A stretch of DNA of 64,000 nt from Haloplanus vescus (GCF_900107665.1 NZ_FNQT01000001.1:1218398-1282397), one strand, 5' to 3'; positions 9,709 to 19,310 are shown, numbered from the stretch's first letter. Program-made: numbers and translations. Notes: generated by a model not told the origin, from the letters alone.

Positions 9709-9960
9709 ATGACGGCATACACCGCGACGGTGACGGTGCGACTCAAGCGGGGCGTCCTCGACCCGGAAGCGGAGACGACCCAACGCTCGCTCGAACGACT
9801 CGGGTTCGACCTCGAGGACCTGCGGTCGGCGGACCGCTTCGAAATCGACGTCGACGCGGAATCCGCCGACGACGCGGCCGAACGCGCCGACGAGATGGCG
9901 GAACGACTGCTCGCGAACCCGACTATTCACGACTACGAGGTCGAGGTCACGGAGCGATGA
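9709..9960 (+). CDS. purS: Phosphoribosylformylglycinamidine synthase subunit PurS
   Basis: Small bridging subunit of FGAM synthase, holding PurL and PurQ together. The 83-residue protein begins MTAYTATVTVRLKRGVLDPE, has SLERLGFDLEDLRSADRFEIDV and ends NPTIHDYEVEV, all typical of PurS. The start codon was chosen because upstream in-frame sequence overlaps purC. The last four bases (ATGA) overlap the purQ start, so the two are translationally coupled. The large PurL subunit is not in this window. Confidence 0.94.
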   Translation: MTAYTATVTVRLKRGVLDPEAETTQRSLERLGFDLEDLRSADRFEIDVDAESADDAAERADEMAERLLANPTIHDYEVEVTER

Positions 9961-10649
9961 CCGTCGCGGTGCTTCAGTTCGGCGGGAGCAACTGCGACCG
10001 CGATTCGGTGCGCGCGCTCTCGCATCTCGGCATCGACGCCGAACGCGTCTGGTACGAGGACGGCCTGCCCGCCGACACGACGGGCGTGATGCTCCCCGGC
10101 GGCTTCTCCTACGGCGACTATCTCCGTGCGGGTGCGATGGCGGCGCAGGCGCCCGTCCTCGACGACGTCCGCGAGGCGGCCGCCGACGGCGTGCCCGTCC
10201 TCGGCGTCTGCAACGGCGCCCAGATCGGCTGTGAGGCGGGACTCACGCCCGGCGCCTTCACCACCAACCAGAGCGCGCGCTTCCAGTGTGAGCGCGTCCA
10301 CGTCCGCGTCGAGAACGCCGACACGCCGTGGACGCGGGCCTACGACGAGGGCGACATCCTCGAACTCCCCATCGCCCACGGCGAGGGTCGGTTCGAGGCC
10401 GGCGACGACACCTACGACCGACTGGTCGACGAGGACCGAATCTTCCTCCGCTACTGCGACGGCGACGGCGCGGTGACCGACGCCGCGAACCCCAACGGCT
10501 CGCGGGGGAACGTCGCGGGCGTCCTCGGCGACCACGAGACGGTCGCGGTGATGATGCCCCACCCGGAGCGAGCGACGCTCCCGGACCTCGACGGGACGGA
10601 CGGCGCGGGACTGCTCCGCGGGTTCGACGCCGTGGCGGCGACGCAGTAG
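9957..10649 (+). CDS. purQ: Phosphoribosylformylglycinamidine synthase, glutaminase subunit PurQ
   Basis: Supplies ammonia from glutamine to PurL. The 230-residue class I glutamine amidotransferase has the start MTVAVLQFGGSNCDRDS, the oxyanion strand MLPGGFSYGDYLRAGAMAA, the nucleophile elbow VLGVCNGAQIG (Cys about 85), and the catalytic His-Glu in MMPHPERATLP near the C-terminus. It overlaps purS by four bases. Haloarchaeal PurQ is of this length. Confidence 0.96.
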   Translation: MTVAVLQFGGSNCDRDSVRALSHLGIDAERVWYEDGLPADTTGVMLPGGFSYGDYLRAGAMAAQAPVLDDVREAAADGVPVLGVCNGAQIGCEAGLTPGAFTTNQSARFQCERVHVRVENADTPWTRAYDEGDILELPIAHGEGRFEAGDDTYDRLVDEDRIFLRYCDGDGAVTDAANPNGSRGNVAGVLGDHETVAVMMPHPERATLPDLDGTDGAGLLRGFDAVAATQ

Positions 10650-10742
10650 GGCGCCGGACGCATACGGATTATTGTGACTGTTTTCCGGTGGTTCGTCGAG
10701 ACGGGTCGGCGAACCTCCGGTGATGACTTACGACAAACCGTA

Positions 10743-13007
10743 TCAGAGCTTCTCCGACGCGATGGCCTGATTGGTTCGCTGTTGTGCCTGCTGGAAGCGA
10801 CGGCCCGCAGCCTCGGCTTCGTCGTCGGGCAGCGTGTCGCTGAGTCCGTCGAAGCGCTCGACGGCACGCTGGAGGTTGGAGGCGAGTGCCTGCAGGGCTT
10901 GGTCGGAGCCGCGTCGGTCACCGCCTTCGGCGCGTTCGGCCGCGCGTCCGGCCGCTCCGCTGACCGCCTCCATCGCCCGAAGCAACCCGCCAAGCGTGCT
11001 CGTCTTCCCCGATTCGACGACATCGACGGAGACGTTGTCCGTCGAGTCGTCGGAGTCGGTCGCCGTGGGCGTCGACCGGCCCGACTCCGTCTCGGTCGAG
11101 TCGTCGTCGCCGTCGTCACCGCTCCCGATGGAGGCGAGACGCGCCGCCGTCTCGTCCGTGATGGACGCCACGAACGAGGCGAGCGAGGCCGTCCCCGTCC
11201 GCGGGCGGTCGATGCGCGTCGGCGCGGTGTCGTCGGGGTTGACGCGGAAGGCGCCGACGGCGTCGTCGGCGTCGCGGACCTCCGTCGTGTACGCGCCGTC
11301 GCGGTGGACGTAGACGGCGTCGGAACCGTCGAACGGTGCCGCGTACAGCCGACCCCCGAAGTCGTCGTCGACGGCGAGGTCGGTCAGCGTCGCATCAACG
11401 CCGTCGGCGTTCACCTCGAGTTTCGTCGCGTCCTCGGCGGCGACGAGCGGAATCTCGCCTTCGACGCCCGCGACGGTCGTAGTTCGGGTGGCGTCGGTGC
11501 CCTCGGTGGTCGTCTCCGTGGCCGTCACCGTCTCGGTCGTCGTCGCCGTCTCGGTCGCCCCGTCGTCATCGCCGTCGCCGACCGACACGGGTTCCTCGTG
11601 GGGCGCAAGGCCCGCAGCGTTGACGGTGAGGCGGTGGTCGCCGGCCTCGACGCCGCGGAGCATGGCGACGCCGCGGAAGGTGGGGACGGCGGCGGGGTCG
11701 CTACGGAGGAGGGCGATGCCCTCGACGGAGATGTCGTCGGTCGTCACGCCGGCGCCGTCGGGTGCGTCGGCCGACTGGACGACCTCGCTTATCGTCGCGA
11801 GGACGTCGTTGACGGGGCCGGGCGGTGAGATGGCGTCGTAGCGGTCGGCGAGGGCCGCGCGGTGGACCGGTTCCGTGATGTCGGCGGCGGGGTCGGTGTA
11901 GCGTTCCTGCTTCCACGGCGTCCCGGCCGTCGTGATGTGGCTCGCGACGGCGTCCTCGGCGAACTCGGGGACAGAGAACTCGAAGCTCAGCTGCGGGCCG
12001 GTGAACTCGGCGATGTGGTCGAGTTCGGTCGTCGGGACGAGGTCGTAGTCGACGTCGGCCTCGGCGTCCGAGCGACCGCCGAAGGCGAAGGTGACGCCCG
12101 TCTCCCGCCCCGGCAAGTCGTCGGGAGGCGCGGTGAGCGCGTCGAAGGACCGAATCGTCAGGTTCGTCGGGACGAGTGCGTCGCTGTCGACCGACGGCAG
12201 GCGCTCGTGGTCGTAGATGGGCGCGCCGTCGAGTTCGGGCACGACGTAGGGGAGTCGAAGCCCCTCGTCGCGCGGCAGGCCGTAGGCCGCCGGGAGTTCG
12301 GCGAGTGCCTCGATGACGCCGATGACGCGGTTGGTGATGTCGGCCGAGAGGTCGCCGAGAGGCAGGCGCTGGAAGCTGGTGGGCCGGTCGTTCAGCGACA
12401 GCGCGCTGGAGTGTGAGCCGAGTTCGGTGAGGATTCGCGGGACTCGGTCCGGGTCGGGGTCGAGAAATTCGTTGTTGGGGACGCGCCCGGAGTGCGAACT
12501 CGCGACGAACAACTGCGGGTCGCCCGAATCGGTGTCGACGAAGACGTGCAACACCTCCCAGTCGTGCCAGTGGAAGTTGGTGGCGAACTGGTCGAACGCG
12601 GAGTAGTACCAGAACTGGACGACTGCGAGGGGAGAGTCGTCGTATTCGACGGCGTGATAGAAGACGGTCGGCGCGGGCGGCGCGTCTGCCTCGGCGGCGT
12701 CAGCGGTGTAGCCCTCGAAGGCGTCGAAGCCGTCGACCACCGTCCGGTCGTCCTGCTCGCTCGCGTACGCTCGCGGGTCGGTCGGGAACCAGCGCTCGGC
12801 GCTGTCGAAGGTGAGCGTCGGCGCGAAGCGCTCGGCCAGTTCTCGGGCGCGGTCGGGGTCGGCTGTCGACGGAGACGTGGCTGTGGTGTCGCCACCGCCG
12901 TTACTCGCAGGACACCCGGCCAACGCCGCCGTCCCGGTTCCGGCGAGGGCGCCGAGAAGCGGGCGGCGACGAACGGGCCAGTCGTCAGACTCGTCCATCG
13001 GCGGCAC
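10743..13007 (-). CDS. Large Tat-type lipoprotein with Vps62-like region
   Basis: A 754-residue exported protein. The N-terminus carries twin arginines (RRRPLLGALAG, Arg 13-15) and a lipobox LAGC with Cys 32, which predicts Tat export and a lipid anchor on the outer face of the membrane. Residues about 60-300 contain the aromatic block VVQFWYYSAFDQFATNFHW followed by HDWEVLHVFVD; this recalls the Vps62 family, tentatively. Around 480-510 lies a Thr-rich linker (TATETTTEGTDATRTTT), and a second acidic Ser/Thr linker lies near 640. The C-terminal 90 residues are helical. Nothing reveals an enzymatic role. A start three codons later (MDESDDWPV) is equally possible. Confidence 0.8.
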   Translation of the reverse strand: MPPMDESDDWPVRRRPLLGALAGTGTAALAGCPASNGGGDTTATSPSTADPDRARELAERFAPTLTFDSAERWFPTDPRAYASEQDDRTVVDGFDAFEGYTADAAEADAPPAPTVFYHAVEYDDSPLAVVQFWYYSAFDQFATNFHWHDWEVLHVFVDTDSGDPQLFVASSHSGRVPNNEFLDPDPDRVPRILTELGSHSSALSLNDRPTSFQRLPLGDLSADITNRVIGVIEALAELPAAYGLPRDEGLRLPYVVPELDGAPIYDHERLPSVDSDALVPTNLTIRSFDALTAPPDDLPGRETGVTFAFGGRSDAEADVDYDLVPTTELDHIAEFTGPQLSFEFSVPEFAEDAVASHITTAGTPWKQERYTDPAADITEPVHRAALADRYDAISPPGPVNDVLATISEVVQSADAPDGAGVTTDDISVEGIALLRSDPAAVPTFRGVAMLRGVEAGDHRLTVNAAGLAPHEEPVSVGDGDDDGATETATTTETVTATETTTEGTDATRTTTVAGVEGEIPLVAAEDATKLEVNADGVDATLTDLAVDDDFGGRLYAAPFDGSDAVYVHRDGAYTTEVRDADDAVGAFRVNPDDTAPTRIDRPRTGTASLASFVASITDETAARLASIGSGDDGDDDSTETESGRSTPTATDSDDSTDNVSVDVVESGKTSTLGGLLRAMEAVSGAAGRAAERAEGGDRRGSDQALQALASNLQRAVERFDGLSDTLPDDEAEAAGRRFQQAQQRTNQAIASEKL

Positions 13008-13085
13008 CTCGGCGGGCGGGTCTCGACGACGCGACTCGTGACATACCCGCTACTGCGGGTGACGAACGAAATGCTTTGGGGCAGA

Positions 13086-14156
13086 TTACCGCGCGAGCGG
13101 CATCGCGTAGCCAGTCTCCGTCTCGACCACCGTCTCCCACGTCGCCTCGCAGTCACAGGACACCTGCTCGAAGACCGAGGGGTCCTGTCGGAGGCTGAAG
13201 TCCTTGATGGCGCGTTCGACCTGCTCGTCGCACTCGCCGCAGTTGTGCGGGCCGCGTTCGCTCCCGCCGCCGACGGGGTCGGAGACGACGATGGCGTCGG
13301 CGTCGGCGGTGCGGTCCAGCACCTCGGCGACCGACCAGAGCCACGGCGGCCGGTAGCCGCCTTGGAAGTAGAGTTCGTCGACCATCGTGTACCGCTGGAC
13401 GTTACAGGGGTTCATTGAGACGGTGTGACAGTACTCCGCACAGCGGCGAACCGACTCTACCATGTCCTCGATGGCCTCGGCTTCGGTGAGGAAGGGCGGC
13501 TTCATGAGGAGATATGCCTTGACGCCGGCGCCCGCGGCCTCGGCTTCTGCCGTCGCGTCGACGAAGTCCTCGAAGTCGAAGTACTTGTTCACGCAGTCGT
13601 GGCGCACGCGGTCGGTCGCCGTCTCGAGGCCGACGGCCACGTCGGTGTCGAGGCCGCGCTCGGTGAAGTCGGCGAGTTTCTCGCGGTCGACGAAGTCGGG
13701 GAGGGACTCGACGACGATGCGCTCGCGGTCGGCGAAGGCGTCAGCGATGGCGGCCCGCGTCTCCGCGCCGACTTCGCGTTCGTCGAGGAAAGAACCGGAG
13801 GTGTAGATTTTGATGAGTTCGGCCGGCTCGTCGGCGTTCTCGCGCTCGTGGGCGAGACAGGCGTCTATCTGGTCCATCAGCGCGTCGTGGGAGACGGAGC
13901 CGCCCTCGACGGATTCGGCGACGTAGCCACACATGGTACAGCCGCCGGCGCGCGCCCAGCGACAGCCGCCGGTGTTGAGGATGATGGTCAGCGACTGGTA
14001 GACGCCGCCGGGCGTGTTGTCCTCGTCGAGCCACACCCGCGTCGGCTCGTGGGGGTCGTACGTCTCGTCCTTGCGCGACCGGATATCGCGCATCACCTGA
14101 TTGTGGGCGTCCATGCCCTTCCCCTGCTCGTAGACGTCGGGGCTCGGTTCGCTCAT
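13086..14156 (-). CDS. raSEA: Archaeosine synthase beta subunit, radical SAM protein RaSEA
   Basis: Partner of ArcS in making archaeosine at tRNA position 15: ArcS attaches lysine to preQ0, and RaSEA cleaves the lysyl adduct by radical SAM chemistry. The 356-residue protein has the unusual cluster motif CRWARAGGCTMCGY (C-x7-C-x2-C) near residue 67, then KIYTSGSFLDERE, VESLPDFVDREK, GLETATDRVRHDCVNKYF and KAYLLMKPPFLTEAEAI. A C-terminal pair CGECDEQ and CDCEATW may bind metal. The ATG giving MSEPSPDVYEQGKG was preferred over one 41 codons upstream because homologues begin this way. ArcS and TgtA are at 31792-33543 and 35053-36543. Confidence 0.92.
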   Translation of the reverse strand: MSEPSPDVYEQGKGMDAHNQVMRDIRSRKDETYDPHEPTRVWLDEDNTPGGVYQSLTIILNTGGCRWARAGGCTMCGYVAESVEGGSVSHDALMDQIDACLAHERENADEPAELIKIYTSGSFLDEREVGAETRAAIADAFADRERIVVESLPDFVDREKLADFTERGLDTDVAVGLETATDRVRHDCVNKYFDFEDFVDATAEAEAAGAGVKAYLLMKPPFLTEAEAIEDMVESVRRCAEYCHTVSMNPCNVQRYTMVDELYFQGGYRPPWLWSVAEVLDRTADADAIVVSDPVGGGSERGPHNCGECDEQVERAIKDFSLRQDPSVFEQVSCDCEATWETVVETETGYAMPLAR

Positions 14157-14315
14157 TGGCGGCGGTAGCCGGGCGACGCGTAAAGCGGCTTCGGGGTCGG
14201 CCGCCGTGACGGCGGGAGTGGTTCGACACCTGACACCGTCGTCAGCGCGGCGTGCGGCAGTTTTCGTCGGCGTAACCACTTTCGATTACATATCCGAAGC
14301 AACGACTAACAGCTT

Positions 14316-14328
14316 GGAGGTATAATAA
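14316..14328 (+). promoter_or_regulatory. BRE-TATA promoter of the aor gene
   Basis: A purine-rich GGAGG followed by TATAATAA lies 17-29 bases before the aor ATG. The arrangement matches a haloarchaeal BRE plus TATA box. The spacing is a few bases shorter than ideal for a leaderless start at 14345, so the transcription start may fall at or just before the ATG. Confidence 0.55.
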
Positions 14329-14344
14329 ACGACCGTACGTTACC

Positions 14345-16279
14345 ATGACTGACTTAGGCGGTTTCAAAGATCACGTAGCGCACGTGGACCTCAGCGAGGG
14401 CGATGTCACATATCAGGGCATCGACGACGAGGACGCGAAGAAGTACATCGGGGGACGCGGCCTCGGTGTGAAGTACGTCTTCGACGCTGGTCCGGATGTC
14501 GACCCGCTGGGTCCCGACAACCGACTCGTGTTCATGAACGGTCCGCTCACCGGCTCGCAGGCCGTCATGAGCGGTCGAATCGCGATTTGTACGAAGTCCC
14601 CGCTCACGGGGACGGTGACGGACTCCCACCACGGTGGCTGGTCCGGCGCCCGACTCAAGTGGTCCGGCTTCGACGGCCTCGTCTTCGATGGCCAGGCGGA
14701 CGACCCCGTCTACGCCGTCGTCGAAGACGGCGAGGTCGAGCTCCGTGACGCCTCCCACATCTGGGGCAAGGGCGTCCACGAGACCCGCGAAATCCTCGAG
14801 GAAGAGGTCGACGGGTCCTACGGCAAGAACCTCTCGCACATGGCCATCGGTCCGGCCGGCGAGAACGAAGTTCGTTACTCCTGTGTCGTCAACGAGGACG
14901 ACCGCGTGTCGGGCCGCGGTGGCACCGGCTGCGTGATGGGCAACAAGGGCCTGAAGGCCGTCGTCGTGAAATCGGGGACGAAGATGCCCAAGCCCGCTGA
15001 CTCCGACACGTTCGGCGAGGGCGCCCGCGAGGCCATGCAGGTCATCCAAGAGTCCGACGTCACCGCGCCCAACGAGGGCGCGCTGTCGATGTACGGTACG
15101 AACGTGCTCATGAACATCACGGAGGAGATGGACGCACACCCGACCAAGAACGGTCAGTACACGTCCTCCTTCGCGATGAACGAGGCAGAGGGCACGGACA
15201 TCGAGGCAGAGCGCATCAGCGGCGAGAACGTTCGCGAGAACATCCTCGTCGACGAGCCGACCTGTCACTCCTGCCCCGTCGCTTGTAAGAAAGAGGTCGA
15301 AGTCGACTACAAGCACAAGGGCCAGGACATGAACGTCCAGATGGAGTCCTACGAGTACGAGAGTGCGTGGGCTCTGGGCACCAACTCGGCGAACGACGAC
15401 CGAGACGCCATCGCGGTCATGATCGACCGCTGTAACGACATGGGCATCGACACCATCGACATGGGGAACATCTTCGCCATGGCGATGGAGATGACCGAGA
15501 AAGGCAAACTCGACGACCTGGACGACGGCATCGACTGGGGCGACGAGGAGCACATGATCGACCTCATCGAAGAGGTCGGTCACCGCGACGGCGAACTCGC
15601 TGACCTGCTCGCCGAAGGTGTCGAGAGCATCGCCGAATCGCAGGATGCTCACGACTGCCGTCTCGACGTCAAGGGCCAGACCATCGCCGCTTACGACCCC
15701 CGCGCGATGAAGGGGATGGGCATCGGCTACGCGACTTCGAACCGCGGTGCCTGCCACCTGCGCGGCTACACGCCGGCTGCCGAGGTTCTCGGCATCCCGG
15801 AGAAGGTCGACCCCTACGAGTGGGAGGGCAAGGGCGAGCTTTGCGCCACCTTCCAGGACCTGCACGCCATCTCGGACTCGTTCGACATCTGCAAGTTCAA
15901 CGCGTTCGCAGAGGGCATCGAGGAGTACATCAAGCAGTACAACGGCATGACCGGCCGCGACCTCACCGAGGAAGAGCTCATGACGGCTGGTGAGCGCGTG
16001 TACAACCTCGAACGCTACTTCAACAACCTCGCCGGCTTCGACGGCTCGGACGACTCGCTCCCGGGTCGCTTCGTCGAGGGCGACGAGGAAGCCATCCCGG
16101 GCCAGCGCGGCTCCGAGGGTGAACTCTGCGAGCTCGCAGAGATGAAAGACGAGTACTACAGCCACCGTGGCTGGGAAGACGGCGTCGTCACCGACGACAC
16201 GCTCGAACGCCTCGACATCGACATCGGTCCGGGCACGGGCGTCTCCGGCTCTGGCGGTCAGGCGCCGGCAGACGACTAA
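14345..16279 (+). CDS. aor: Aldehyde:ferredoxin oxidoreductase (tungsten-pterin family)
   Basis: Oxidises aldehydes to acids with ferredoxin as acceptor, using a bis-pterin tungsten (or molybdenum) site and one [4Fe-4S] cluster. The 644-residue protein has the N-terminal pterin-binding GGRGLGVKYVFD, SGRIAICTKSPLTGTVTDS and GRGGTGCVMGNKGLKAV. It then has the cluster ligands CHSCPVACK (Cys 307, 310, 314), DPRAMKGMGIGYATSNRGACHLRG, and the fourth ligand in FDICKFNAF (Cys 516). All four cluster cysteines are therefore present, unlike the paralogue at 29934-31766. It stands alone, with its own promoter and a convergent NUDIX gene after it. The physiological substrate is not deducible. Confidence 0.93.
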   Translation: MTDLGGFKDHVAHVDLSEGDVTYQGIDDEDAKKYIGGRGLGVKYVFDAGPDVDPLGPDNRLVFMNGPLTGSQAVMSGRIAICTKSPLTGTVTDSHHGGWSGARLKWSGFDGLVFDGQADDPVYAVVEDGEVELRDASHIWGKGVHETREILEEEVDGSYGKNLSHMAIGPAGENEVRYSCVVNEDDRVSGRGGTGCVMGNKGLKAVVVKSGTKMPKPADSDTFGEGAREAMQVIQESDVTAPNEGALSMYGTNVLMNITEEMDAHPTKNGQYTSSFAMNEAEGTDIEAERISGENVRENILVDEPTCHSCPVACKKEVEVDYKHKGQDMNVQMESYEYESAWALGTNSANDDRDAIAVMIDRCNDMGIDTIDMGNIFAMAMEMTEKGKLDDLDDGIDWGDEEHMIDLIEEVGHRDGELADLLAEGVESIAESQDAHDCRLDVKGQTIAAYDPRAMKGMGIGYATSNRGACHLRGYTPAAEVLGIPEKVDPYEWEGKGELCATFQDLHAISDSFDICKFNAFAEGIEEYIKQYNGMTGRDLTEEELMTAGERVYNLERYFNNLAGFDGSDDSLPGRFVEGDEEAIPGQRGSEGELCELAEMKDEYYSHRGWEDGVVTDDTLERLDIDIGPGTGVSGSGGQAPADD

Positions 16280-16393
16280 TAGGGTTCCCGGAAGTCGCCA
16301 TCGAGTCTCGCCGGCACGGTCCGGCGAGACTCGATTGACAGTTACGAGAATCCCTACAACGCCGCACTCGCAACCGATTTCTTTCTTCTTTCG

Positions 16394-16963
16394 TCACCGC
16401 GTAGCCGACGGCTCGACGCCAGCCGCCCGGCGGAGTTCGAACTGTGAGAGCGCGAGCACCGCCCGCCCGTCGCGCAAGTCGCCGTCGACGGCAGCGGCGA
16501 GAAGAGTGTCGTAGTCGGCGGTGTCGACGCGGATGCTTTCGTTGAAATCGAGGTCCGTCTCGGCGGTGGGCGTGCAGTTCCGCGCGACGAAGTGATGGTG
16601 GACGGAGTTGGCGATGCCGTTCGTCGGTTCGACGGTGCAGAGGTGGGCGAGTTCGCCGGCTTCGTAGCCCGTCTCCTCGCGGAGTTCGCGCCGCGCGGCG
16701 ACGGTCAGGTCGGCGTCGTCGGCTTCGACGGAGCCAGCGGGGAGGCCGCGATTGACGCGCCCGACGGCCTGTCGCCACTCCTCGATGACGACCACGTCGC
16801 CGTCAGGGGTGAAGGGGAGAATGACGACGGCGGGTGTCTCGTCGACGTAGTGGTAGTCGGTGTCGGTGCCGTCGGGTAGGGTCACCTCGTCGCGACGGAC
16901 GTCGAAACCGGGACAGGTGTAGTCGATGGCCGAGTCGGTCGTCTCCCACGACAGGTCGTCCAT
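16394..16963 (-). CDS. NUDIX hydrolase
   Basis: A 189-residue NUDIX protein resembling ADP-ribose/nucleoside-diphosphate-sugar pyrophosphatases. The NUDIX box is readable as GLPAGSVEADDADLTVAAR continuing RELREETGYEAGEL (about residues 76-108), with the REXXEE core complete. Upstream it has YHYVDETPAVVILPFTPDGD and VVIEEWRQAVGRVNRGLPAG, which is the usual ADPRase substrate loop. A second NUDIX gene of similar type is at 61376-61912. Converges on aor with a 114-base gap. Confidence 0.9.
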   Translation of the reverse strand: MDDLSWETTDSAIDYTCPGFDVRRDEVTLPDGTDTDYHYVDETPAVVILPFTPDGDVVVIEEWRQAVGRVNRGLPAGSVEADDADLTVAARRELREETGYEAGELAHLCTVEPTNGIANSVHHHFVARNCTPTAETDLDFNESIRVDTADYDTLLAAAVDGDLRDGRAVLALSQFELRRAAGVEPSATR

Positions 16964-17005
16964 ACCGGCGGTGCGGTGAGCGCGGTGAAAAGGATGGGGG
17001 CCGAG

Positions 17006-18262
17006 TTACTCGCGCCACCGGACGACGAGCCCCGACCCGACGAAGGCGATGGAGACGAGCGTCAGGAAGAGGTGAATCTCACCGACCCAGAGAGGGAGGC
17101 GGACAGCGGCGCTGAGGAGGCGAAGGAGCGGCGTGAGCACGGGTATCTGACTGCCCGCGGCGGTCATCGTCCCGGCGTCACCGTAGGTAGGTGCGCCGAC
17201 GGGTTCGCCGGTCGGCAGGCGGTCGGCCTCGTAGGGCAGGGTCCGGTAGTCGAACTGGTGTTCCCAGACGACGGTGCCAGAGGCGTTGATTTCGACGAGG
17301 CGGGCGTTGCGCGTGTCGGTGATGAGCGTGTTGCCGTTGGGAAGGCGGTCGGCGTCGCGCGGCCAGTCGAATCGCTGGCCTGCGGCGCCCCGAAGCACCC
17401 AGACGGGTTCCCAACTGCCGTCGTCGGTGCGGTGGAGTTCGACCACGCGGTGGTTCTCGCTGTCGGCGACGAGGACGGCGCCGTCACCGAGCCACTGCGG
17501 GTTGTGCTGGTGGTAGAGGACGTTCGGGTCGCCGACGAGGCCGTCGTCGTCCGAGGCGTCGTCGTGGTCGGCGTTGATTACCTCGACGACCCCCTCGCCG
17601 CGCTGGAGGACGAGCAACTGGTTCGCGTTGCGGACGGAGACGAGGAAGCGCCCGTCACCGATGCGGTCAACGTCGTTGATGTGGAGCCAGTCGGTTGTCG
17701 TCGGGTCCGCCGGCGGGTCATAGCGCGTGCTGGCGTTCCACTGCCACGTCACCTCGCCGTCCTCGACGACGACGATTCGCTCGTGTTCCATGTCCGCGAC
17801 GACGAACCCACCGTCGGGGAGGGGCTCGACGTCGTGGACTTCGCTCGCGACGCGGTTCCGGACCGGGAACGACCACTCGTAAGTCACTTCGGGCGAGGGG
17901 TCGGGGTCGATGATTCGGAAGCCGGTCCGGAAACAGGGGGAGGAGTAGGGACCGCAGTTCTGGTAGCCGTCGGCCATGAAGCCCGCGAGGACCGAGCCGT
18001 TGTCGAGGCGGGTCACGTCGAAGTAGACGCCGTCGGTCGAGGTGCGCCACTGTTCCTCGCCGCCGTCGAGGAGGCGAACGGAGCCGCCGTCGTGGTAGCT
18101 GCCGACGCCCTGGACGCCGACGAGAGTGGTTCGTGCCTCGTCGGACGCCGTGGCGCCGGCCGGAGCGGTCGGGGACAGGGCCGCGCCGGCGACGGCGGTA
18201 GTGAGAAAGCAGAGACAGCCGAGGACGACGAGCGCGTCGCCGGTTCCGAGCCGGGAGGACAT
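17006..18262 (-). CDS. Arylsulfotransferase (ASST)-like beta-propeller membrane protein
   Basis: A 418-residue protein with an N-terminal hydrophobic segment (about residues 10-32, signal-anchor like) and a C-terminal membrane segment (about 390-412). The body holds repeated propeller blades of the ASST/NHL type: DVEPLPDGGFVVADMEHERIVV, HINDVDRIGDGRFLVSVRNANQL, LGDGAVLVADSENHRVVELH (each quoted in part) and DRLPNGNTLITDTRNARLVEIN. The recurring 'hD-hxxLxNGNxLhaD' theme is typical. The ASST catalytic histidine cannot be assigned with confidence, so enzymatic sulfotransfer is unproven. Probably an envelope protein facing outward. Confidence 0.78.
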   Translation of the reverse strand: MSSRLGTGDALVVLGCLCFLTTAVAGAALSPTAPAGATASDEARTTLVGVQGVGSYHDGGSVRLLDGGEEQWRTSTDGVYFDVTRLDNGSVLAGFMADGYQNCGPYSSPCFRTGFRIIDPDPSPEVTYEWSFPVRNRVASEVHDVEPLPDGGFVVADMEHERIVVVEDGEVTWQWNASTRYDPPADPTTTDWLHINDVDRIGDGRFLVSVRNANQLLVLQRGEGVVEVINADHDDASDDDGLVGDPNVLYHQHNPQWLGDGAVLVADSENHRVVELHRTDDGSWEPVWVLRGAAGQRFDWPRDADRLPNGNTLITDTRNARLVEINASGTVVWEHQFDYRTLPYEADRLPTGEPVGAPTYGDAGTMTAAGSQIPVLTPLLRLLSAAVRLPLWVGEIHLFLTLVSIAFVGSGLVVRWRE

Positions 18263-18389
18263 CGTTGCGCCCGTCGTCCGGTTTCGAGCATAAGCCTTCG
18301 GATACCGTGTCGGGTGCGCCCAGACGGCGTCAGACCCGCGTCAGACGGGGCGCCAACAGTCTTGTGGGATGAGCCTGTAGGTCTACGCG

Positions 18390-19310
18390 ATGACCGACGG
18401 CACCCCTGATAACGTCCTCTTCGAGTGGTACGAACGGTACATCGGCGACCCGGAGACGGAGACGGACGTCTATCTCGGCTTCGCCCTCTTTTTCGGCGGT
18501 ATCGCGCTCGGTGCGGTGGGTATCGCCGTGTTCCTGCTGTCGGCGGCCGTGAGCGGCGGCGGTGCGCCGGCGTGGGGAATCCGCGAGGTGGCGATGGTCG
18601 CCGCGAGCGCCGGGTTCCCGATTCTGTTGCTCGGGATGGTCGTCCTCCTGCCCGGCGACCGACGAATGACGTACGTCTCGGTGGGCGGACTGGCTATCTG
18701 TCTCGTCGCCATCGCCCTGTTCGTCGCCACCTACCCGCGGCACTGGAACGTGGCGCGAACCCCCGATTACAGCGCGCAGGGCGTCGCCATCTACGCCGTC
18801 GGGTTGGTGGCCGTCGTCGGCGCGACAGGGGCCGCGCTCGTCGGCCATCAGGTCGAACGCGCCACGCCGGGCGAGCGCGCGGCCGACGTGCGCGCCACGG
18901 CCGAGACTGCAGACGAGACGAGCGGCACCCCGGGCGAGAGCGTCTCGGAGGAGCAGGTTCGCCGCGATATCGACGAGGCGATGGAGGATGCCGACCTGTC
19001 GTGGGGTGGCGTCAACCGGAAGAACACCAAGCGCCTCGAACTCAACACCGACACCGACGTGGAAGTGGACCGGGAGGCGTTCGAGAACGCCGAGGCGACC
19101 ACCGTGCGCTCGTCCGGGAACGACGTCGACGACGCGCTCTCGAACCTCCGAAAGCTGCAGGGTCGCGAACAGGAGACGGACTCCTCGTCGGGCGTCGACA
19201 ACCAGACGGCGGCGCTGACCGAACTCCGCCAGCAACAGGAGGCAGAGGACATCGCGACCGACGACGAGGAGTCATTTGTCGACCGGGCGAAGGGACTGTT
19301 TTCGCGATAA
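18390..19310 (+). CDS. Membrane protein preceding salactin
   Basis: A 306-residue protein with five hydrophobic segments in the first half (about residues 30-55, 67-88, 96-113 and 128-150 are clearest). A charged, Ala/Glu-rich cytoplasmic tail of about 150 residues follows. The tail contains a helical VSEEQVRRDIDEAMEDADLSW, a basic NRKNTKRLEL, and ends FVDRAKGLFSR, an amphipathic basic helix suited to membrane or protein contact. It lies 129 bases upstream of the salactin gene on the same strand. A structural partnership with the actin homologue is my inference from position and topology; nothing in the sequence proves it. Confidence 0.75.
   Translation: MTDGTPDNVLFEWYERYIGDPETETDVYLGFALFFGGIALGAVGIAVFLLSAAVSGGGAPAWGIREVAMVAASAGFPILLLGMVVLLPGDRRMTYVSVGGLAICLVAIALFVATYPRHWNVARTPDYSAQGVAIYAVGLVAVVGATGAALVGHQVERATPGERAADVRATAETADETSGTPGESVSEEQVRRDIDEAMEDADLSWGGVNRKNTKRLELNTDTDVEVDREAFENAEATTVRSSGNDVDDALSNLRKLQGREQETDSSSGVDNQTAALTELRQQQEAEDIATDDEESFVDRAKGLFSR

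Noticed and set aside
10674-11828. Plus-strand frame of 384 residues opposite the lipoprotein gene
   Set aside because: Low-complexity GC-driven reading; the minus strand has signal peptide, lipobox and typical composition.
14354-16165. Open frame of 603 residues on the minus strand across the aor gene
   Set aside because: It mirrors the AOR reading frame, has low-complexity valine/arginine-rich composition and no recognisable motif. It is an antisense artefact of high GC content.
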